Both the position numbers and the translations under genes were made by a program. Under the pieces are notes generated by a model. That model worked only from the letters and a program-made list of their open reading frames with translations, made no database searches and had not been told where the DNA came from. Source: Garcia nutans (taxonomy: Eukaryota; Streptophyta; Magnoliopsida; Malpighiales; Euphorbiaceae). From it: a stretch of DNA of 64,000 nt. The stretch covers positions 44,699,501 to 44,763,500 of the forward strand of contig CANTUV010000008.1 of assembly GCA_947685225.1 (NCBI GenBank), given 5' to 3'. This document shows positions 31,805-42,578 of the stretch, piece by piece (position 1 is the first letter of the stretch; each line of letters opens with the position of its first letter).

Positions 31805-34732
31805 TGTAACACCCTTATACCCTATATACGTACAATACATATTTCTAGCATATGCAAAATACGCATATACGGGACAAAAATGTCACAGACCGATTTACTA
31901 ATTTTTTTTTTACATTTTCAATTTAAAATTTAAAATTTCAAATTCTAAATATATAAAAATTAAATAGAATATTAATATTATTTACTTGTTATAAGAACCC
32001 AAAATAAATAATATATATAAATCTTTGGGAAAAACTCGCCAGAGTTTTGTCTGAATTTTGGATATCCCAAAATTTAGCAATTACTCAACCTGCAAAAAGA
32101 AAACGCTCCCAAATAATTTCCAACCATCATCTCAACCATACTTCTCAATTTCACCAAGTTTCTCAAACCTTTATATATATAGATATATATAATTTAAAAC
32201 ACACTTACTCTCCCATTTTAAATACATTGACCCAAACATTCTTTATAATATACAATACGTAAAATTCAAAACATAATATATTATGCATAAAACTCAAAAT
32301 GTACAATAACAAAAATATATATACATGTTGCTGGCAGTGTTTCTGATCTCGATAGCAACTCTACAAGCTCAACTACAAGTCTAGACCCGACCTAGTCTAG
32401 AAGAACTCTCTGGCTCAACTGGGTCTACCCTATCACCTGCGTGATGGAAACAATCGCGCTAAGCCGAAGCCCAGTGGTACAAACTTTGATAATAACAATA
32501 TAACTCAATGCAAGACCAAATGCATAATGCATATAGATGTCACGTCAATCCACTTTCTTATATATTTTTTAAATATTTCATAAGCATAAATCATAACATT
32601 ATATTACTCAATTGTATCATAATTCATAATTCACATTAAAACAAAGACAAGCATGGGCCCAAAAAGGATCTAATATGCTATTCAAATTTCAGAGTTGCTG
32701 CTTTGGTATATAATGACACCATGTGTCTAGCCCCGTAGGCAATATATATATCCATGGATAATGTAACAGCCCCTATCTCTTAGACCTCAACCATGCTAGA
32801 CCCTTAGGCTCTAGTATCTTGGTCCTCAACCCGGCTAGACTGCTACAGTTTTTGAGGCTTACGACCCAGTCTTTTCACCCCAAAAACATCATATTTATCA
32901 GCTGGCCTGGCTTATGACTCAGTCTTTTCACCATTCCAGCGTATAGCCCATAGGCAATCATAGGCATGTCGCCAAACCCAGAACTCTGAAAATTGAATAA
33001 CATACTAGGCACACAATTTATTCATATTTCTCATTTTCACATATTCAATCTAGGCACATTGCCTTATTTTTACATTTTTTTTCTCACTTTTCTCATTTTT
33101 ATCAATATCAATTAATTTCATTATTACACATATCTCATTTTTGCATTCACAACACATTACCCAATTACTTTGGGTATTTTCAAATAATATGCATATTTCA
33201 CATGTTACACAAATTAGTCATTATCAATGGCTTTTTACAATGCATTTAACACATATATGACATTATAAATGTCATAGCAAATTATTCATACACAATCAAC
33301 GAACCAAGTAGCTTAACACATTTTCCAACCAAAATGTGTTAAGTCCAAATGTTATGCAAATATAAACATTATATTCAAAGTTTGTACATATCTCCACTAG
33401 CAACCCAAAGCAAACTAAAAACAACCTTCAATCCAATCTTTCTAACTTGCCCTTCACCACTTGGATGAAGCAAATCAACCTCCCTCAACGCCTAAACCAA
33501 ATGTGATAGCAAATAATCATTTAGTATCACATTTAATGGTATTTCCAACATTAAACCATAATTATACATCACTCCTACAAATTTCCAAAAATTTAGCATT
33601 TCCTTACTTCAACATTAGAATTCCATTCTACTACAATTTAAATTAGTGTTTTAAGTTTATTTATATTATTAAAAACATATTTTAATACATTTAAATCATT
33701 TACATTATAAAAATACACTCTTATACACTAAATCTCAAAAATGGCATAACCTTCCCCCATTGAAGCTTTTCTATTCCAACACAATCCATTACTCATTACA
33801 AGCTTATATTCATCACTTTTAACACTAAAAAACATGCTTAAACAAATAAAATCACACAATTCAACCACTTTGGAAAATCACTTTTCCAAAACCCTAAATC
33901 TCCACTTCCATTCTTAAACTCCAACCTAACACCACCAAATTCAATATTTGACTTTAAAATACTTGTTTATGAATCAAAACAACTCATTTGGAAACAATTT
34001 ACACAATTAAAGTTCATGTTTTCAAAACCCCAAAAATCCATAACCCTAAATTCTCTCTCTTCACAATTCTTTAACCAAACTCCATCATCACTTCAATCTA
34101 ACCTTAGAATCATTGTTAATTACCCAAAATAACATCATATACACCAATTCCAAGAATTATAACATCCTACATAAAAATCCAAATTTTCACATAATCTAAA
34201 TTTCCAAGGAATTCAAAGAAAAGATATGGAAACTTACTAATTTTGGTGGAAATCACCAAAAATCCACTTGAAACTTGTTAATTCCTTCAATTTATGGAGT
34301 ATGGAAGAAGCAAAATCCTTGGTCTTCAAACTTCCATGGAAGCCACGTTCTTAAGAAAAAGAAGAAGAAGAAGAAGAAGAAGAAGAAGAAGACTTTTAAT
34401 ATTCTTTTCCTTTTTATCTTTTTTTTTAATTTTAATAAATTAAAAGTCCTAATTTTCCTCTTCCATTCAAAATTAATTTATTTTTGAATTATTTTTATTA
34501 ATTTTTAATTTATAAAATTTAATTTCCAAAATACTCTTTTCTTTTAAAAATGTTGACTGTTATATATGTTATATATATTTTGCATATATATCACATATAT
34601 ATTCCACTTTTTCATTTAAAATCCCTTCATTTTTCATTTAAAACCATTAATTTAATTTATCCTTTTAAATTATAATTTATTTTATCCAATTTTCCAAAAA
34701 TTATAAATTTTCAAAAAATTTTGGATGTTACA
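31805..34732 (-). repeat. 3' LTR of the chromovirus (2928 bp)
   Basis: Aligns along its whole length with 42579-45573: the same start tgtaacacccttatacccta, the same cgcgctaagccgaagccc box, the same (aag)n microsatellite (34357-34392 against 45155-45190), and the same end. Differences are scattered substitutions and small indels. Open frames inside (31623, 32047, 33461, 34275) have counterparts at the same places in the other LTR and are not genes. Confidence 0.93.
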
Positions 34733-34748
34733 ATTCTCTCCCCCTAAA
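34733..34748 (-). promoter_or_regulatory. polypurine tract of the chromovirus
   Basis: On - the sequence ttagggggagagaat ends directly at the TGTAACATCC start of the 3' LTR. This position and composition define the plus-strand primer. Confidence 0.88.
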
Positions 34749-34769
34749 ATAAATTTCGTCCCCGAAATT

Positions 34770-36018
34770 ACCTATCCTCAAGTCTGGAACAAATGGGGAA
34801 ACTGACTCTGCATCGCCTGCTCACTTTTTCAGGTCGCCTTTTCAGTGGTATGATTCCTCCAAAGGACTTTCACAAGTGGCACCTTCTTATTCCTCAATTC
34901 TTTAACCTCTCGTGCCAAAATCGCCACAGGTTCTTCCTCGTAAGTCAGATCTGGACTCACCTTAATGGACTCCATTGACAAGATATGAGATGGGTCAGAC
35001 CTGTATTTCTGAAGCATCGAGACATGGAAAACATTATGTATTCGATCCAACTCAGGCGGCAAAGCTAGTCTATAAACCACTGGACCAACTCTCTCCAACA
35101 CCTCATATGGTCCTATGAAACGATGACTCAACTTTCTTTTGCGGCCAAATCTCAAAATCCTCTTCCATGGAGACACCTTCAGAAACATTTTATCTCCCAC
35201 ACTGAACTCTATGTCTCTTCTCTTTAAATCTGAATAGGATTTCTGTCGGTCTGAAGCTGCTTTCAAACAACCCCAAATCACCTTCACTTTCTCCTCTGTT
35301 TTCTTAATCAAATCAGGATCAACCAGTTTACCTTCTCCAACTTCATCCCAACACAAAGGTGTCCTGCATCTCCTGCCATATAAAGCCTCATAAGGAGTCA
35401 TCCCAATACTCGACTGATGACTATTGTTATAAGCAAATTCAATTAATGGCAAAAATCTGTCCCAATTCCCGGTAAAATCAATGATACAGCTCCTCAACAT
35501 ATCCTCTAGAATCTGTATCACTCTCTATGACTGTCCATCTATCTGAGGATGGAAAGCAGTACTAAAATGCAATTGAGAACCCAAAGCATTATGCAAACTC
35601 TTCCAAAACCTCGAAGTAAACCAGGGATCTCAATTCGACACCAAAGAAACTGGGACTCCATGCAACCTGACTATCTCATTGATATACAGCTCAACCAACC
35701 TCTCAAGAGAAAAATCCATCCGAACTGGAAGAAAATGAGCTATCTTCATCATCTGATCAACTATCACCTAGATTGCATCATGCTTCTTCTAGGTCAAAGG
35801 TAGTCCAGTCACAAAATCCATTGTCACTCGCTCCCATTTCCACTCTGGCACTGATAAAGGTTGGAGCAACCCTGAAGGAACTTGGTGGTCAGCCTTCACT
35901 TTCTGGCAAGTGAGACATCTGGATACAAACTCTGCTATGTTCCTCTTCATACCTTACCACCAATAATGTCGCTTTAAATCTTGATACATCTTGGTACTCC
36001 CATGGTGCATAGCAAAAA
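34770..36018 (-). pseudogene. chromovirus integrase (distal part) and chromodomain
   Basis: Read on -. The zinc-binding HHCC module has its two His in MHHGSTKMYQDLKRH (near 36007) and Cys pair in SRCLTCQKVK (near 35920). Then the catalytic core (WKWERVTMDFVTGLP), with a stop inside the conserved SD motif, and SSIGMTPYEALYGRRCRTPL (about 35400). The C-terminal GPY region (HRFIGPYEVLERVGPVVYRL) leads to a chromodomain (PVAILAREVKELRNKK, VKVLWRNHTTEKAT) at 34829-34945. A TGA at 34826-34828 replaces its conserved Trp. Stops also lie at 35526 and 35770. The N-terminal edge is the solo-LTR insertion site. Confidence 0.88.
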
Positions 36019-36904
36019 GTGACTGTAACACCCCGATACCCCATATAAGTACTATACATATACCAGGTATACATACAGTAAGTATATAAAGTATGAGGAT
36101 GTCACTTTTCGTTACAATTTAAAAACCTTTAACAGAGTTTAAACCACAATACATTAATTTAAAGAGCATTTACAAATCATTATACTTTTAATGATCTTAC
36201 CTATATATAAGAATCTTATCTTTATCAAAACTTCATTTATACATATAAATATACTCTTGTCAGAAATACATCATAATTAAAAATTATACATGTTGGTCTC
36301 GATAAACTCTTACTCTTCTCGTGGCAACAAAAGACTTCATATCTTCCACCTAGTCACCTGCGCGATTACACATCCGCGCTAAGCCCGAGAGCTTAGTAGT
36401 ACAAATATAACATATAAACATACATTATAGAAATTCTAACATATAATGAAATATCACTTCCATGTACCATTAGTTTCTTACCATGTTTTTTTTCCTTTTG
36501 AATTGCACCTTTCATATATCTCGACTAATTTCATATATTATATACATATCATTATCACCAACCACAATCCATCATTAATATTCACAATCAATATATCAAT
36601 ATACACATTACACAACATACTTCATAACATTGTTTTATTCACAGTTCATCAAACATAATCCATCACTAACACTCACAATCAATATATCAATACACACATT
36701 GCACAACATACTTCATAACATTATTTTATTCACAATTCACCAATCATGAATCACATTTCCAACAAAGTCAACCATAAATCTCATTACTCATTATCTCAAC
36801 ATTTGTATATCATGTTGACAACAAAGACAGACTCGGGCCCAAAAGACACTAATATGCCATTCAATTTTCAGAGTTAATGTTTTGGTTTTGTTATCACATT
36901 TATC

Positions 36905-37150
36905 ATTATCATAGACCCAACTAGGCTTCAAGGATTTAGGTTCAACCAAGCTTCAAGGGGAACAAAGCATGCTAAGTATCAACCCAACTTGGCTTCAAGA
37001 ACCAACCCAACCTAGCTTCAAGGGTTGTAACATCTCAATTAGGCTTCAAGGACTAGACCCAACCAAGCTTCAAGGGGAGTAAAACATGTTAAACTTCTAC
37101 CCAACTTGGCTTTAAGGATCAAGCCCAACCTAACTTTAAGATATTGTTAC
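36905..37150. repeat. tandem units of ggcttcaagga-type inside the solo LTR
   Basis: About six repeats alternating ccaactaggcttcaagga and caaccaagcttcaagggg at 35-60 bp spacing. A shorter version exists at 11275-11395 in the solo LTR at 10288. This is part of the LTR variable region. Confidence 0.75.
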
Positions 37151-37899
37151 TAATATTAGGCATGCCACCAACAACAAACTCTGAAAATGGAATAACACAT
37201 TAGCTACACAATTCATTTATCAATTTCATTCTCAATTCTCATTATCGATTAGGCAAACATGCCTTATGTCTTTCAATTGAATCATCATAGCCAATCACAA
37301 TGGATTTACATCACATTTGTGTTATCAAAGCCAATCACAATGGCTTCATATCTCATTTGAATCATCATATAATATACAACCTCAATTACATTAACTAAAC
37401 AAACATATCATTATAACTCAGAACATTAGTTTCACATCTCTTTATGTCTCAATTTACATTCAGGTAATTCATCATAAAAGTATTTATCATAATAAATTGC
37501 ATTATACATACCTTTTTGAATGATCCTCGTCTCTTTCACACTATACAAGTCATAATACTTGTCACATTATATTAACAATATAATAAATTAATTAACATTG
37601 TTTTAAGTTTCGAAATCATATAAAAGAATGCATCTAGGTAAGTTTGTACTTACCTCAAGAACTACTCCCATCAAGCTATACATAATCAATTACTTCATCA
37701 TCTCCTTCACATTTTACATATAGCATCTTTGATGTAACATTGCAAAGTACATTATTTATATAACACATTACCATTTACAAGATTCACAATGCATAAAACA
37801 TAACCTTGTTCATATAGTATCATATGCATCATCAAATGTATGTTCAATCTCATCAATACAAAAAGAGCAAAGAACCATCACAGTAGCCAACACACTCAA

Positions 37900-38150
37900 G
37901 GGACACGGCCAAGCTTGTAGCCGTGTCTCTCAACACCAAATCAACCGAGGCAGACACGGGCAAGGGACACGGCCGTGTCTCTCAACAAAAATCAGGCAGT
38001 GGCAAACATGGGCAAGGGACACGGCCAAGCCAGTGGCCGTGTCTCTCCAAAATTGATCCAACACGGCCAAATTTCCTCAAACTTGGCCGTGTCTCCCAAA
38101 AATCTTTAGTTTTGGCCGTGTCTCATCCTTAGTTTGGCCGTGTCTCTCAT
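37900..38150. repeat. acacggccgtgtctc palindromic repeats inside the solo LTR
   Basis: Eight or so copies of an acacggcc / ggccgtgtctc word pair, partly in inverted orientation, forming a local GC-rich island in an AT-rich LTR. It corresponds in position to 12006-12300 and 4370-4565 in the sister copies, where the words differ. Confidence 0.8.
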
Positions 38151-39031
38151 AAACAAAAACCCTAAACATGGCCAATTCTCTTTTGATTGAATTAAAACAC
38201 ATTATACACAACATAACCTTATTCAAATGGATATAATCAATGTCTTTAACACTTATTTTACATGTTCATCACAATAATCACATTAACAATACATTTAAAC
38301 ACATACCACTTCAAAACCCTAAAACCAACATCATTCTTATTCTTTCCATATCAACATCCACTTAACTTACCATCTTCAAACCAAAACCAACACCAATTTA
38401 ACTTTGTAACTTACAATCAATTTCAACACTTATAAACACATCTCAAACACACTTAACCATAATAACAACAAATCATAACTCACCTCAAACACAACTTCAC
38501 AAATAACAAAAGACAACAAGAGAGTACTTACCTAAATTGAAGAAATTTCACAAATCTCCAACTTAATCCTTTGATTCTCCCTTCAATTTGATGTTTAGAA
38601 CTTAGAACACCTCTCTTGCTCTCTCTTTTCTTTGGTAGCCGGCCACACAAAATGAGAAGAGAAGAAAATAAAGACAAGTCAAACTTCTCTTCTTCTTTAA
38701 ATCTCCACCAAGCAATTCTAACCAAGCAATTACCTAAATGCCCTCAACCATTTAACTTAACTTCTTTTCACTTATATGCCCATTTAAGTAATTTCACATA
38801 TCACAAATAAAATATCTTCTTCCCTTGACTCCTCATTTTGACCAACATATATGTTATATATATTACCATATACCCAACATATACACTTTCTCTCTACACA
38901 TTATTTTCCTTTTTAAACAATACCTAAACATTCTCTTTTCAATTTCTTTTCTTATCAACATAACATATACACATAATTCAAACAAACAACAATTGTATCC
39001 AAACTTCTAGGGCACACATTGGGATATTACA

Positions 39032-39480
39032 GTGACTGATATGCTTCTTCTAATATCATTCTTTTCAATTCTGCATCATCAGGAATACACAATCTATCTC
39101 TATACCATAGACTGCCATCATCCCTCACATAAAAGTCTCGACTTTCCCCCTTCTGACAAACCAACACAATTTTCTGAATTCTCTCATCTGCTAATTGAGC
39201 CTCCCTAATATGATCCAATAAGATTGGCCTCAACTGCAACTGAGCCATTAAAGCGCCATCATCAGAAGATTCAAATCTAGTGTGCAACGCTCTCAACTCA
39301 ACAAGCAACGAGAGCGAATAAGCAGTCAAACCTCAAAGATTTTTTACTCAAGGCATCAGCAACAACATTTGCCTTACCAGGGTGATAATCAATCAAACAG
39401 TCATAGTCTTTAATCAACTCTAACCACCGTCTCTGCCGAAGATTCAGCTCTCTCTGAACACCCAGGTATTTCAAACTCTT
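39032..39480 (-). pseudogene. chromovirus RNase H end and integrase N-terminus
   Basis: Read on -: YTDHKSLKYLGVQRELNLRQ and RRWLELIKDYDCLIDYHPGK (the RNase H C-terminus with the conserved D-HPG-N-VADALS segment), then LVELRALHTRFESSDDGALM and WYRDRLCIPDDAELKRMILE, which is the region leading into the integrase zinc module. The frame continues beyond the solo LTR at 36018. A frame shift lies near 39310. Confidence 0.85.
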
Positions 39481-40150
39481 GTGATCTGTATAAATGAAAC
39501 ACTTTTCCCCATACAAATAATGCCGCTAAATCTTCAAGTCAGCTCATGTGGTTTCAACTGTTGAGAGGCATAAGCAATGACTCTACCCTCCTGCATCAAA
39601 ACACAACCTAAACCATTGTGTGAAGCATCACTATATATCACATATGGTTTACCTTCCACAGGCAGGGTAAGGATAGGAGCTTGAGTCAACATTCCCTCAG
39701 CTGCTCAAAACTCGCCTGACATCGATCTGTCCACACAAATTTAACTCCTTTCCGAAGTAATCTGGTGAGTGGTGTAGCTATTATAGAAAAACCCTTCACA
39801 AATCGACGATAGTAGCCTGCCAATCCCAGAAAACTTCTAACCTCTGTCACAGTCTTCGGTGGACTCCAATTCAAGATAGCCTCATCTTTACTCGGATCGA
39901 CTCTAATACCCTCTGCTGAAACCACATGACCAAGAAAAGCTACCTGATCAAGCCAGAACTCACACTTAGACAGCTTAGCATACAACTGCTTTTTCTCTCA
40001 GAGTCTACAATACGATCCGTAAATGCCTATCATGATCCTCCTCATTACGTGAATACACCAAGATATCATCAATGAAGACCACCACAAACTGATCTAAATA
40101 TGGTCTGAATACCCTGTTCATCAAATCCATAAAAGTTGTTGGTGCATTCG
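39481..40150 (-). pseudogene. chromovirus RT C-terminal half and RNase H
   Basis: Read on -: the RT catalytic box FIDD is at 40065-40076 (VVVFIDDILVYS). It is followed by a stop near 40000, then YAKLSKCEFWLDQVAFLGHV, VRSFLGLAGYYRRFVKGFSI (the thumb/connection, 39700-39980), and a damaged RNase H. The frame differs from that of the preceding RT half: a shift at about 40160 separates them. Confidence 0.88.
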
Positions 40151-41482
40151 TCAATCCAAGGGCATCACCAGAAACTCATAATGCCCATACCTCGTACGAA
40201 AAGCTGTCTTGGGTACATCCACATCTCTGACTCTCAACTGATAGTACCCTGATCTCAGATCAATCTTAAAGAATATTGCTGCTCCCTTCAACTGATCAAA
40301 GAGATCATCTATCCGAGGTAAAGGATACTTGTTCTTGATAGTCACCTTATTCAACTGCCTATAATCAATACACAATCTCATGGTGCCATCCTTCTTCTTC
40401 ACAAACAATACAGGCGCTCCCCACGGGGACACACTAGGGCGGATAAACCCTTTATCCAATAACTCCTGCAACTGCATCTTCAACTCTCTCAACTCAGCAG
40501 GTGCCATCCGATAAGGGGGAATAGAGATAGGAGTGGTACCAGGCAACAAATTGATACCAAACTCCACTTCTCTCTCAGGAGGTACCCCTGGCAACTCATC
40601 AGGGAAAACATCTGGAAACTCGGCAACTGTGGGTATACTTTCAAGCAGGGATCCCACTACTCTAGTATCTACAACATGAGCAAGATAAGCCTCACATCCC
40701 TTCCGAATCATCCTCCCAGCTGAAACAGCTGAAACAAACATAGATGAAAGATACCTCTGCTCACTAGATACTATGACATCCCTACCATCCCATGTTCTCA
40801 AAGTAACATATTTCTTCTGACAATCTACCACAGCCCCATGCTTGGATAACCAATCCATGCCCAAAATCAGATCATATTCCCTGAAAGGCATCTCAATCAG
40901 GTTATAGAGAAACTCCTCATCCTGAACAACAACTGGACTATCTCGGTGCACCCTGCTCACCACAACACTATGCCCTAAAGGATTTGTCACCAAGACATCA
41001 AATCTTAGGGACTCAGAATGCAATTCAGTCAAAGGCATGATGGATGCACTTATGTATGAATGCATAGATCCAGGATCTAATAGAGCAAGGACTGAAATAC
41101 CAAATAAAGAAAATGTACCCGCAATGACGGTTGAAGCATCCGGCTGCCTCTGCATTATATAAACTAGCAGAGATGGCCCAGCCTCATCTGGCCTACTGCC
41201 TCTGGATGTAGAGCCTCCTCTCTGACTAAACCTAGGGCGACCACCTCTACTAAAACCTCTGCCACCACGACACCCTCTGACACTGGGCCGAGAAGATGCA
41301 GTATCTGCCTGCCTAACCTCTAGTGGCTCGGGACAATCTTTGATAAAATAGTCTGATGACCCACATCTAAAACACACTCTCGAAGCACCTCTCCACCAGC
41401 AGACACCTCCGTGTACTCTACCACAATGAACGCAAGTAGGTGGAGTAGGTCTCTGAGACACTGGGTTCGAAGCACTAGCCAC
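40151..41482 (-). pseudogene. chromovirus zinc knuckle, aspartic protease and RT N-terminal half
   Basis: The longest open stretch of the window (443 codons on -). From its start: a Cys-rich segment (CVHCGRVHGGVCWW) and the gag zinc knuckle CFRCGSSDYFIKDC at 41335-41376, in which the ligand His is Tyr. The retropepsin site is ALLDPGSMHSYIS near 41080 (usual DSG is DPG) with ILGMDWLSKHG near 40850. RT begins with PYRMAPAELRELKMQLQELL, GFIRPSVSPWGAPVLFVKKK and DYRQLNKVTIKNKYPLPRID, and ends at the first catalytic Asp motif FFKIDLRSGYYQL (about 40240). The first Met of the frame is not the true start: gag continues upstream in other frames. Confidence 0.9.
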
Positions 41483-41492
41483 TGAAATTGCA

Positions 41493-41521
41493 GGTCTCTG
41501 TCTCTGTCTCTGTCTCTGTTA
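41493..41521. repeat. (tctctg)n hexanucleotide run in gag
   Basis: Four to five units of tctctg, encoding alternating Arg-Asp or Gln-Arg on - between capsid and zinc knuckle. A replication-slippage microsatellite within coding sequence. Confidence 0.8.
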
Positions 41522-41582
41522 CTGTACTGACCTATCAAACTGCCCCTGACACCTACTAAACCTCTGAAAATGTCCCCCTTGG

Positions 41583-42409
41583 CCTCTCTTCACTGATGAA
41601 GACCATGCCTCACTCTAGGGTCTCCTAACTCTGGTCTCCTCAACCCTGGCAGCTGCTGCAAGACTCTGCGCCCTCTCAACACTCCTGGCAGCTGCAACTA
41701 ACTGGGAGAAATCCTGATACCGAGAGCCTGCAATGATGCACATGATAGAGGGTCTCAGTCCCTCCTCAAACCTCCTACACCTGTCAAACTCGTCAGAAAT
41801 GATCCCACCAGCATAGTGACCCAACCGAATAAACTCGATCTCATACTCGGTCACTGTCCTGGTATCCTGTCTCAGACTCAGGAATTCCATCTTCTTTGCA
41901 TCTTTATACTCTCTTGAAGTATACTTCTACTCAAATTCCCGCAGGAAATCATCATAAGTCAGGACTAGTGGATCATCCAGAGCATGTGGAACCGTCTTCC
42001 ACCAACCATATGCATCTCTCTGCAGAAGAGATCTGGCATAATCAAACTTCTCTTCTGGACTAGCCTATAACTGAATAAATATTCTCTGAAACCGGTCTAG
42101 CCACTGCTCTGCTACAGCAGGATCTGTAGTACCAACAAAGTCCTCAGCCCCATACTTTCTCAATTTATCATACTGCCTCACCGGCAACTGCGGCTGCGGC
42201 TGTGGTTGTGGCTGCTGTGGAACTGGAGCCTGCCTCAACAACTTTACCATATGCCATACCCAGCTAGGCAGAACCTCATCAGCTGCTGGTCTCACGGGCA
42301 TAGAAACAGATACCTCACCAGCAGATACAACTCTAGCTCTATCTCTACCCTCATCTGAAGCCACACTCTCTGTACTACCCTCAGCAGCCTGATGCGATCG
42401 AGATGCCAT
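41583..42409 (-). pseudogene. chromovirus gag
   Basis: Read on - from ATG at 42407-42409. A polar Ser/Glu-rich N-terminus is followed by a (Pro-Gln)n stretch near 42200, then the capsid: LRKYGAEDFVGTTDPAVAEQ and WLDRFQRIF, a stop at 42067, and LRQDTRTVTEYEIEFIRLGH and RRFEEGLRPSIMCIIAG (41700-41880), typical of chromovirus gag. Stops at 42067, 41928 and 41617 break it. The start codon is 170 bp inside the 5' LTR border, a normal leader length. Confidence 0.88.
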
Positions 42410-42557
42410 AACTACCTATATCTGCAAACAAAGCAGAAAATACTATATCAAAGATCAGAAACTGCCAGTGTCAATGCATGTATTACAATTAAAAACTATT
42501 TTTCAAATCTCCCATTTCTCTCTCTATCATCCCACCTAGGTCGAGAAAATCAAACAT

Positions 42558-42571
42558 AGGCTCTGATACCA
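42558..42571 (-). promoter_or_regulatory. primer binding site (initiator-Met tRNA type)
   Basis: On - tggtatcagagcct follows the 5' LTR end (TGTTACA) after seven bases. TGGTATCAGAGC complements the 3' end of plant initiator methionine tRNA and is the common PBS of plant gypsy elements. Confidence 0.9.
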
Positions 42572-42578
42572 AAACAAA

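Larger units (their letters stand above)
36024..39031 (-). mobile_element. solo LTR, Tekay-type, 3008 bp, inside the integrase gene
   Basis: Bounded by tgtaacacccc (36024) and gggatattaca (39031) with a perfect 5-bp TSD GTGAC (36019-36023 and 39032-39036). Read on - it begins TGTAATATCCCAATGTGTGC, very like the + copy at 20490, and carries the cgcgattacacatccgcgctaagcc box (36362-36384). No coding content. It separates two parts of one integrase reading frame, so it entered after the chromovirus had inserted. Confidence 0.93.

Noticed and set aside
32047..32262. Open frame starting MSEFWISQNLAITQ, repeated at 42794-43030
   Set aside because: Lies at matching positions in both chromovirus LTRs; repeat identity, not a gene.
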